Part shown: in pieces, positions 51,017 to 60,640 of the stretch
How the letters are laid out: each line of letters begins with the position of its first letter
How positions within the stretch are numbered: position 1 is the first letter of the stretch
Source: Auanema rhodensis
Taxonomy: Eukaryota > Nematoda > Chromadorea > Rhabditida > Rhabditidae
Assembly (NCBI GenBank): GCA_964057225.1
Contig: OZ059899.1
Span: forward strand, 16,066,501 to 16,130,500
Length of the DNA stretch: 64,000 bases
Reading direction: 5' to 3'
Notes under the pieces: generated by a model
What the model saw: the letters and a program-made list of their open reading frames with translations, nothing else
The model's database searches: none
Told to the model about the DNA's origin: nothing
Program-made: the position numbers and the translations under genes

Positions 51017-51523
51017 TTATCTTACAATATGGAAAAAATAATTATATTTGAAGTTATTTCTGTCGTCGGCTATGATAAAGTCGGAATCTTTATCAGTGTT
51101 GTCAAAAACTGAATATATGTTTTCTCGAGGAGTATAGAACTTGCCGACTTCCAGCTTCGGCTTCATGTCTGTTTTCTGCAGTTCTCTTCTTTGAACACTG
51201 AGAAGACTTGTACGGCTTCTTGTGCGGCTGCCGACACAAGCGTCACTGCTGGTACCGGACGGGTAAAAATCTGGGCAAGCCAATGAGAATTTTTTGGCCA
51301 CCTTTGTAGGACTCTTGGTTTCGAAAAACCGAGAGTGGTGAGCTACGTGTGGCCCGTTGACGTAAGGTGCGTAAGATTGTTTTAGATGTGTGTTAGGAAG
51401 AGAGAGAGTTTCAAGAGCAAAAGGACAGGCGTGCTTCGCTGGGCGACGCGGAGGGTATATGAAAGGGATTTTTTTCCAACAGTCTCTTCGGAGCAGCCTC
51501 AGACCGCTCGGCCATCTCACCAT
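51017..51523 (-). CDS. S-module ORF, copy 10 (hypothetical)
   Basis: Full frame with H to R, V to A, D to G and G to R changes compared with copy 2; the D-to-G and G-to-R changes are shared with copy 11. Confidence 0.3.
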   Translation of the reverse strand: MVRWPSGLRLLRRDCWKKIPFIYPPRRPAKHACPFALETLSLPNTHLKQSYAPYVNGPHVAHHSRFFETKSPTKVAKKFSLACPDFYPSGTSSDACVGSRTRSRTSLLSVQRRELQKTDMKPKLEVGKFYTPRENIYSVFDNTDKDSDFIIADDRNNFKYNYFFHIVR

Positions 51524-52668
51524 GATGTGACTATTTCTGTCGTATGTTATATTTAAATTTGATCATAGTAGTAGGGTAAAAACAATGTTAGCAACGTTGG
51601 AATGCCAAAAAATATCTGATGAGAGTGGAATTCGAACCCACGCCTACGAAGAGACTGGTGACTAAAACCAGCGCCTTAGACCGCCCGGCCATCTTACCAT
51701 GATGTGACTATTTCTGTCGTATGTTATATTTGAATTTGATCATCGCAGTAGGGTAAAAACAATGTTAGCAACGTTGGAATGCCAAAAAATATCTGATGAG
51801 AGTGGGATTCGAACCCACGCCTCCGAAGAGACTGGTGCCTTAAACCAGCGCCTTAGACCGCTCGGCCGTGTCACCATGATGTGACTATTTCAGTCGTATG
51901 TTATATTTGAATTTGATCATCGCAGTAGGGTAAAAACAATTCTAGCTACGTTGGAATGCCAAAAAATATCTGATGAGAGTGGGATTCGAACCCACGCCTC
52001 CGAAGAGACTGGTGCCTTAAACCAGCGCCTTAGACCGCTCGGCCGTGTCACCATGATGTGACTATTTCAGTCGTATGTTATATTTGAATTTGATCATCGC
52101 AGTAGGGTAAAAACAATTCTAGCTACGTTGGAATGTCAAAAAATATCTGATGAGAGTGGGATTCGAACCCACGCCTCCGAAGAGACTGGTGCCTTAAACC
52201 AGCGCCTTAGACCGCTCGGCCATCTCACCATGATGTGACTACTTCTGTTGTATGCTATATTCGAATTTGATCATCGCAGTGGGGTAAAAACAATTTTAGC
52301 TAAGTTGGAATGCCAAAAAATATCTGATGAGAGTGGGATTCGAACCCACGCCTCCGAAGAGACTGGTGCCTAAAACCAGCGCCTTAGACCGCTCGGCCAT
52401 CTCACCATGATGTGACTACTTCTGTTGTATGCTATATTCGAATTTCATCATCGCAGTAGGGTAAAAACAATTTTAGCTAAGTTGGAATGCCAAAAAATAT
52501 CTGATGAGAGTGGGATTCGAACCCACGCCTCCGAAGAGACTGGTGCCTAAAACCAGCGCCTTAGACCGCTCGGCCATCTCACCATGATGTGACTACTTCT
52601 GTTTTATGTTCCAACCCACGCCTCCGAAGAGACTGGTGCTTTTAACCAGCGCCTTAGACCGCTCGGCC
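51496..52668 (-). tRNA. tRNA-Leu array, block N (6 full genes)
   Basis: Genes start at 51617 (TAG, T-stem change, loop TTTAGTC), 51794, 51971, 52148 (AAG), 52325 and 52502 (TAG). Confidence 0.93.
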
Positions 52669-52828
52669 ACTATGGAGCTCATTTTAGTGCAAAAAATTAT
52701 CTCTATCGTCGTATAGGATTACGGTAGCCTTCTATTTCTATTATATTTCTACTTATTCCTTGTTTTTTGTTGTTTATTCACCTAATTTCTCTGTTTCTCA
52801 TGAATATTTTTCTAATTCATCGTTACTT

Positions 52829-53368
52829 TTATCTTACAATATGGAAAAAATAATTATATTTGAAGTTATTTCTGTCGTCGGCTATGATAAAGTCGGAATC
52901 TTTATCAGTGTTGTCAAAAACTGAATATATGTTTTCTCGAGGAGTATAGAACTTGCCGACTTCCAGCTTCGGCTTCATGTCTGTTTTCTGCAGTTCTCTT
53001 CTTTGAACACTGAGAAGACTTGTACGGCTTCTTGTGCGGCTGCCGACACAAGCGTCACTGCTGGTACCGGACGGGTAAAAATCTGGGCAAGCCAATGAGA
53101 ATTTTTTGGCCACCTTTGTAGGACTCTTGGTTTCGAAAAACCGAGAGTGGTGAACTACGTGTGGCCCGTTGACGTAAGGTGCGTAAGATTGTTTTAGATG
53201 TGTGTTAGGAAGAGAGAGAGTTTCAAGGGCAAAAGGACAGGCGTGCTTCGCTGGGCGATGCGGAGGGTATATGAAAGGGATTTTTTTCCAACAGTCTCTT
53301 CGGAGCAGCCTCAGACCGCTCGGCCATCTCACCATGATGTGACTATTTCTGTCGTATGTTATATTCAA
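52829..53368 (-). CDS. S-module ORF, copy 11 (hypothetical)
   Basis: Same frame; an upstream ATG in the array spacer adds 11 residues because a spacer variant (atattcaaattt) removes the usual stop. The extension is probably meaningless. Confidence 0.28.
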   Translation of the reverse strand: MNITYDRNSHIMVRWPSGLRLLRRDCWKKIPFIYPPHRPAKHACPFALETLSLPNTHLKQSYAPYVNGPHVVHHSRFFETKSPTKVAKKFSLACPDFYPSGTSSDACVGSRTRSRTSLLSVQRRELQKTDMKPKLEVGKFYTPRENIYSVFDNTDKDSDFIIADDRNNFKYNYFFHIVR

Positions 53369-54032
53369 ATTTGATCATAGTAGTAGGGTAAAAACAATGT
53401 TAGCAACGTTGGAATGCCAAAAAATATCTGATGAGAGTGGGATTCGAACCCACGCCTCCGAAGAGACTGGTGCCTTAAACCAGCGCCTTAGACCGCTCGG
53501 CCATCTCACCATGATGTGACTATTTCTGTCGTATGTTATATTTGAATTTGATCATCGCAGTAGTGTAAAAACAATTCTAGCTACGTTGGAATATCAAAAA
53601 TAATCTGATGAGAGTGGGATTCCAACCCACGCCTACGAAGAGACTGGTGACTAAAACCAGCGCCTTAGACCGCCCGGCCATCTTACCATGATGTGACTAT
53701 TTCTGTCGTATGTTATATTTGAATTTCATCATAGTAGTAGGGTAAAAACAATGTTAGCAACGTTGGAATGCCAAAAAATATCTGATGAGAGTGGGATTCG
53801 AACCCACGCCTCCGAAGAGACTGGTGCCTTAAACCAGCGCCTTAGACCGCTCGGCCATCTCACCATGATGTGACTATTTCTGTCGTATGTTATATTTGAA
53901 TTTGATCATCGCAGTAGGGTAAAAACAATTCTAGCTACGTTGGAATGTCAAAAAATATCTGATGAGAGTGGGATTCGAACCCACGCCTCCGAAGAGACTG
54001 GTGCCTTAAACCAGCGCCTTAGACCGCTCGGC
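53308..54032 (-). tRNA. tRNA-Leu array, block O (3 full + 1 broken)
   Basis: Genes at 53429 (AAG), 53606 (TAG, damaged T and variable arms) and 53783 (AAG). The last unit (53,960) is AAG and is cut in the D arm at 54,032 by the Polinton end. Confidence 0.93.
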
Positions 54033-54190
54033 AGTAGAGAGCCGTGCAAAATTTACTAACCACGCCCCCAAACAGCTGTCAAAAACATACTTTTGGGGGC
54101 GTCAGCTGCTAAAAACATACTTTTGGGGCGCGTCAGCTGTCAAAAACATATTTTTGAGCGTCAGCTGTTAAAATCATATTTTAGGATCAT
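54033..54190. repeat. Polinton terminal region with CAGCTG repeats
   Basis: A ~30-bp unit, CAGCTG-(t/c)-(c/t)AAAAACATA-(c/t)TTTTGGGG-like followed by GCGT, occurs four times between 54,073 and 54,180 with decay. ACGCCCCCAAA at 54,062 is the reverse complement of TTTGGGGGCGT at 54,092, so the first unit can form a hairpin. Probably part of the terminal inverted repeat. Confidence 0.65.
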
Positions 54191-54239
54191 GGTTCATGGA
54201 TTTTCCTTTTTTAAATATAAAAGTCATGATTTAAAGCAT

Positions 54240-54660
54240 GATTTTTTTTTTTTTGATTTTTTTTTTTTTTAATTTTTTTTTTTTTTAAAATCAAATTTAA
54301 ATATGCTTTTTCAAATGTATGTATATATTTTCAATTATTTTTAAATATATTAAGTAAAAATAAAAATCTTAATTTTAAATATTTAAATTATATTTAAATT
54401 TTATATATATTTAAATTTTATTTAAACTTTAATTATTTAAATTATATTTAAATTTTATATATATAAATTATATTTAAACTTTAAATTTTATATATAAATT
54501 ATATTTAAATTTTAAATATATAAATTTGTTTTTAAATTTTATTTATTTCTTTATTATATTTATTAATAATGTTTGTTTACTTATTTTGTTTATTTTTTAT
54601 TGTATTGTGTTTGTATTGTTTTTATTTTAAAGATCAATAAAATTTTTGCATGTAGATAAT
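54240..54660. repeat. Low-complexity A/T tract
   Basis: Long T and A runs (54,241-54,290) followed by degenerate ATTTAAATTATATTTAAATTTTATAT repeats. No coding potential seen. Confidence 0.8.
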
Positions 54661-54685
54661 TTTGTTCACCGTACTTGTTATGGGT

Positions 54686-54900
54686 AATTCAATGGAACAC
54701 ATATCAAAAGTTAATTCGATAAGAACGATATGAAATACAAAATTCAATGGAACACATATCGAAGGTTAATTCGATAAGAACGATATGAAATACAAAATTC
54801 AATGGAACACATATCGAAGGTTAATTCGATAAGAACGATATGAAATACCAAAATTTAATGGAACACATATCGAAAGTTAATTCGATAAGAACGACATTAA
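54686..54900. repeat. 55-bp tandem repeat, four copies
   Basis: Copies begin at 54,686, 54,741, 54,796 and 54,852. Each contains AATGGAACACATATC and TTCGATAAGAACGATATGAA. The last copy is 1 bp longer at its start and degenerates. It lies about 650 bp inside the Polinton end. Confidence 0.85.
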
Positions 54901-55290
54901 ATTATTAATTTTTGAAATTACAAATTGTTATTAATTATATTTATTCTAACAAGTAAAAGTTTCAAATTATAATAAAAGATTAGTTTTAAACTTTATTTTA
55001 CTAATATAACAATACAATAACTAAATAGAGCACACATTGAAGGTAAATACAATAAGATTAACAAACAGTTGCGCTGACCTCAATGAAACGCATAAAGTTA
55101 ATTTAATAAGAACTAATAACAAAAATTAATCCGACGGGGACAATAAAAACAGATGTATTCAATAAGCTTATTTATTTTAAAGTTTATCGCAACTGCTAGT
55201 TTTGACAGCTGTACCCAAATCCATGTTACATAACAAATTACAATGCCAACAGCAATGTGTAGACTGATGTATTCATTATATCAAGGTACA
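54901..55290. other. AT-rich stretch before polymerase gene
   Basis: No open frame of note. Some words of the 55-bp repeat recur loosely (gaacacacatt, aataagaac). A CAGCTG at 55,208 echoes the terminal repeats. Probably holds the promoter of the polymerase gene. Confidence 0.5.
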
Positions 55291-58200
55291 ATGGCTGCTA
55301 ATAGGTTGTGTCTTTTTGATTATTTGTTTGTAAACTTTTTCTTTTTTTAGTTATAAACGTTTATGTGAAGAGCTAGGATTTGATTATGAAGAAATCAATC
55401 AGCTCAGGTAATTTAACAATATTTTGAATCTTTATATATATTTTGTTTTTTAGTAAACGTATAAAGTTTACCGAGGCTGGTGGGATCGAGCTCTGTGAGC
55501 CCACATCACCCACTTTTAACAGTGGGCCCTCATCATCAAGGGTTATTGAAGTAATAACCTTGGATGACAGTGATGAGTAAGCGATATTAAAAATTATAAC
55601 AATTAGTTTTTTCTTTTTAAGCGAATGGGATCCTGCTACCCCATCAACCAGTGGAGGACAAGTCGGATATGGAGCGGCATTCAACGATGTCTGTAAAATA
55701 GAGGTGCGATCTTTTATTTACATATCATTTCATAATATATCTTTTGAAACATGAAATTTTCTCTTGCTCCAATTGCATATTTTGAAAACATTTTGAAATT
55801 TATTTCTCTTTTTCAATTGCTCTCTCTCTCATCTTTACATTTCATCTCAATCTATATCTTTTTTCAAACAAATTGCAAGTATTTTGAAATTTACATATTC
55901 ATTCTTTTGAACAACATTCATTTTAAAATCTTTACATTTCATCTCACTATCTATCTATCTTTCCTCATCTATCTTTCTTTCAACCAATTTTGAATTCTTA
56001 CAAATTATAAATATTTCAAACATTTTGAACTAGTAAAATAATAAAACACAATCTTGACCTTTTCATTTATTTTTTAACATTAACAAATGTTTATAAAAGT
56101 TTTTTCAAAGTTGAAAAAAAAAAAAAAACTTTATATTTAAAAATCAAATGCCATTTATTTTTAAACATTAATAAAAATAATTTAAAGAAAAGTAAATTTA
56201 TAAAAAGTTATAAACAAAAATTATTTATATTTAAACTAAAAGCGTATAACCATTATAAAAAGTGTGTATTATAGTGGTCACACCGACGCATAAAACGAAC
56301 TGGTCGGTTCACCAACGTGGTCGTTAGATCGCTCACGTTCCCACATTTGGAAGCCATTGATGAGCCAATGCATGTTGTCATGCCGCGGCTATTTAATGAG
56401 TTTCTTGATCGGTGCCTTGCTGAAAGTGGTGTGCCAGATAAACAAAAAGCACTATTTTGTTTATCAATAGAGCACCCATCCTTTGAAAAGGGATCCATAT
56501 TTATGGATTTCCGTAGAAGAGAGCATTTGGATGGCGTTGCCATCATGAATGCCATCAGCAAGGTGCAGCAATCAAAGCGAGAGGCTGTAATTAGCCAGGC
56601 AATGAATATTGAAATGTATGTGTTTGATGAGAGACCAGTGCAGCCAAGCCTGATGCCTGGTGAAGGTAGAGTTGGTTTCTATTTTGATGCCGAACTCAAA
56701 ATACCTGGCACAATTGAAAACACTGACACTCATTGCCTGGCTAGAGCAGCAGTTGTGGGAATGTGGAGAGCCGATGAAGAGGCAGCAGAAGATGTTGTTG
56801 AGAAGCGGAGGATTCAAAATCTTCGTCGCAACTACATCTTGTTGCCAAATCAACCACATCATATCAATTTATTGAATAGGTGTGGTATTTCTGTACATTT
56901 ACCAAATTATAATTTGAACCATTTAAATATTATTGCAAGTTGTAATACAGACTATAAGTTTGTAGTATACGCTAGGCCACCTGGACAGCGTATGTACGCT
57001 ATTCAGCGTATCTTTAATGAAACGGCTAGCAAAGTGGTAACACTAGGCTACCGAAATAATCATTATGACTGTATTACAACTTGTAGTAGATCACAGATTT
57101 TTGATGGTATTATATGCCAACACTGTAAATTATCTTACAAAACAGTGTTGCATAGATGTAAAGCCAAGTGTAAGAAATGCCACACCTTAAAATGTAATTC
57201 GATGGAAAATGTGGTTGAGAGTAGCATAAGATGTGATAGTTGTAGAGTTTTGTTCAAAACTCGTCAATGCTTTGACAGGCATATTAGAAAAACATGTCGA
57301 ATGTTTAAGGTAATTTAAAAAATATATATAAAATTTAACATGACTAAATTCAGACATGTGAAAACTGTGATCATTATCACAGGGTGCGTGCTGATAGACC
57401 GCACAATTGCAATGAGAAATTTTGCAAAAAGTGTGGGCAAACAAAGCCTGAAGATCACTCTTGTTGTTGGGTACCACCTAACGACAAGAAGAAGGATCAG
57501 TTAAAAAAGAGGCAAGAGAAATACAAGGTTTGTATTTAACATCTTTACAAGTGTAATACTTACTTGTTTAAGATTATATTCTATGACTTTGAAACGGTTG
57601 TGTTAAAAAGCGGTACAAATGTTCATGAATATGCAGATGAACAATGGCCCAATATGGTTGTGTATAATAAATTTTGTGAAAGTTGTATAGACGCCAATTC
57701 ATGCGAAAAATGCACAACCAAGGAGGGCCATTTTGGGTACCAACAAGGTGATAGTGAATGGTCTGTAACAGATCGTTTCCTTGATTGGTTACTCAACTCT
57801 GTTGAGAATGATAATGCAATTTTGATTGCGCATAATGGTTCACGCTTTGACATACATTTCTTGGTGTCTAGGCTGATAAACCGTGGAATATATCCTGATC
57901 CAATTTTAAATGGGACCAAGATTATAAGCATGGTTGTCAAGCCTTTAAGAGGTCAAAAATTTAATCATTTATATTTTAAAGATAGTTATTTATTAGTGCC
58001 TTTACCCCTATCAGCGTTACCCAAGGCATTTGGTGTACCTGATATGAGTAAAGGACAGTTTCCTTACCTCTATAATCACCCAATAAATTATGGCAAAGTG
58101 TTGCCATCTTTACCACCAAAACAGTACTATTGTACTGCTAGAATGAAAGCAGAAGACCTAGCTTCATTCGATATTTGGTATGAAGAGCGTAATCAAAGAG

Positions 58201-60502
58201 CGTTTGATTTTGATGAAGAGCTTTTGGAATATTGTAGGACAGATGTCCGTATTTTAACCAACTGTATGAAAGTTTACATGAAGTTGGCAACCGCCACCAC
58301 TGGCTGGAACCCTGTCATACAATGTATGACATTTGCCAGTTTCTCTTTATTCCAGGCAAGTTTTTTAAAATACAAGCATTTTCAAAACTATTATATTACA
58401 GTTGAAAATGAACCACATTAAAGAGAACCAAGTGGGTATTCTGCCCGAGACTGGTTATTATGCCGGTCAAAAGCAGAGTATAATAGCCATAAAGTATATA
58501 AAATGGCTAGAACAAGGACTGGGCCACCCATTAATGCATAAGCTTAATGGTGGCGAATTTGCAGTGAGAGTAGATGGCCATCGCTATCTACTCGATGCTT
58601 ATGACCCCGTTGCCAATCATGGCTATGAGGTGAGTAATTTGTAATAAATGTAAAAAGTGCAAATTTTTGTAGCTTAATGGTTGCATTTACCATGGTTGCC
58701 CCCAGTGCACCAACAAGAGCGCTATAGCACCAGGCAGAAATGGTGAAACAATGGAAGAGGTAATTGTGACATTTTTAATCATTTTAATTTTTAAAATTTA
58801 GGTTTATGATAAAACCATGAAAAGGCTTGAAGCAATTCAAAGCCAAGGCATTAGTGTTACCACAGTGTGGGAGCACGAAATTAATGCTCAAATTTCGGCC
58901 AATGAAGAAATGGCGAAATTTATGCGTGAAACAAATGTTGTTACACGCTTGGCACCTAGAGATGCCTTTACCGGTGGCCGCACCCAGACATATAAGCTTT
59001 TGGCACAAGCTTCGGATAGATACTCGCTCGAGTATGTGGACTTTTGTTCACTATATCCATATGTCACAGCCTTTGATGCCTATTACCCTGTAGGTAATCC
59101 CAAAGTTATTACTGAGGGTTTCAAAAGCTTTGAGACATGTTGCCCATACAAGGGGCTAGTAAAATGTGACGTGCTTGCACCCACAAATTTGCTGTACCCT
59201 GTATTAGGCACACGTATTGGCGGTAAACTTATTTTTACAAACTGCCGCACTTGTGCAGTCAAAAGTAAAAATGTAACATGTGAGCACCAGAATGATGTAA
59301 ATGCTAGAAAGCTGCATCTAACTGTGACACATGTTGAGCTCGAGTGTGCCATACAACGTGGCTATAAAGTGCTTAATGTGCATGAGGTGTGGCACTGGGA
59401 AGAATGGCAACAAGGCGGCCTGTTTAAAGAATTTGTACAAAAGTACATCAAAATTAAACAAGAGGCGTCGGGCTGGCCAAAGCCAAACATGACAGAGGAA
59501 GAAAAGGTATGTTTTAATAAAAGTATCACATTAAATAGAATTTTACAGGTGATTTATCTCCAAGAGCACGAGGAGAACACTGGTGTTGCTCTGGAGAGCA
59601 ATAAAATTGAGAAGAATGCTGCCATGCGTAGCATTGCCAAACTGCAGCTAAATAGGTTTGTAAACTTTTTAAAAACAATACATTACAAATTTGCTTATAG
59701 TGTCTGGGGTAAAATGGGTCAAAGGCCAGATAAAGCCCAAACCAAGATTATTGGTGTTGAGGACCCAGAAATTGGTAGGATCATTACTGATCCTGCAAGG
59801 GAACTCACTGGGTTCAAAATTGTGGATAATGTTGCGTACTGCACAACAGTACCAGAGGATTCACATTTGGCACCACCGCCTTTTACAAATGTAGCTATTG
59901 CGGCCTATACAACCGCTCATGCAAGGCTACTATTGTATAAGGCAATGGAGAAAATTGGAAAGAATTTGGTGTATACAGGTAATTTTATACTTTGTATTCA
60001 ATTTAAACTTACATTATTTAGACACGGATTCTCTAATTTATCAAAGGTGCCTGGATGAGCCAGATCCAATTGAGGATATGAAGGGTGAATGGTTAGGTAA
60101 ACTAACCTCTGAAATACCCGATGGTTGGTCAATGACCAAGTTTGTGTCACCAGCGGCAAAAGTTTATAGTTATAAACTTGTAAATGCAGCTGGTGATGTA
60201 AAATATGTAACAAAGGCAAAGGGAGTGGTAAGTACGAGCTTTGACTTTTCAAATAATTTTATAATTTTCAGACGTTGGACCACACGGCAGCGTCAGTGGT
60301 AAACTTTGAAAGTATGGAGCGACTGGTTCGCGGACTCGTTATGGATGGAGAAAAATTGGTTTTAAAAACCAATACGACATTGTTAAAGAGGCAACTCGGT
60401 GCCATATCCACAATGGATATGACAAAAAGTACTAAAGTCGTAATGGATAAACTTTGTTATCTTCAAGATTATAGTACTTTACCCTACGGTTATTGTGTTT
60501 AA
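55291..60502 (+). CDS. PolB: Protein-primed DNA polymerase B, 14 exons
   Basis: Polinton pPolB, expected to copy the element DNA from a protein primer. Proposed exons: 55291-55304, 55351-55407, 55454-55576, 55622-55703, 56275-57309, 57354-57527, 57573-58355, 58402-58629, 58673-58759, 58802-59506, 59549-59655, 59701-59978, 60022-60227, 60272-60502; about 1,369 residues with no frameshift. Order of motifs: a Cys/His-rich zinc-binding region before residue ~495; exonuclease motifs YDFET (~500), NGSRFD (~580) and YCRTD (~725); FTGGRT (~915); polymerase motif A DFCSLYP (~941); motif B LNSVWGK across the 59,656-59,700 intron (~1130); motif C DTDS (~1225); KAKG (~1290). Two introns (59,507-59,548 and 59,656-59,700) keep the frame open and are easily missed. 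Introns are 42-46 nt except 55,704-56,274. Exons 1-4 could be a separate 109-residue gene if that long intron is not real. Confidence 0.88.
55704..56274 (+). other. Long intron of pPolB (571 nt), no gene seen
   Basis: Donor GTGCGA, acceptor TATTATAG. AT-rich with pyrimidine-rich and CATTTCATCTCA-like repeats. More than ten times longer than the other introns of the gene. Exon 5 is open back to 56,275, where the acceptor joins in phase 0 with exon 4. Confidence 0.6.
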
Positions 60503-60595
60503 TATATTTGAATTTATAAATTTTTATCTTGTATATATTTGTATTTATAAAATTTTATCATTGTACATGTATTTATTTTTAAAAATAGTTGTATT

Positions 60596-60601
60596 AATAA
60601 A
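60596..60601 (+). promoter_or_regulatory. Poly(A) signal of pPolB
   Basis: AATAAA 94 nt after the stop codon of pPolB. It sits 1 nt from the opposing signal at 60,603. Confidence 0.55.
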
Positions 60602-60602
60602 T

Positions 60603-60608
60603 TTTATT
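60603..60608 (-). promoter_or_regulatory. Poly(A) signal of capsid gene
   Basis: AATAAA on the minus strand 32 nt after the capsid stop codon (60,641). Confidence 0.55.
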
Positions 60609-60640
60609 CTTAAATCTTTTAAAGAATTTTATTACATACA

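Noticed and set aside
55373-55684. Minus-strand 103-codon frame
   Set aside because: Opposite pPolB exons 2-4, which have matching splice sites and a continuous frame.
55751-55993. Plus-strand 80-codon hydrophobic frame
   Set aside because: Low-complexity sequence within the long pPolB intron; Phe/Ile/Leu/Ser-rich from AT bias.
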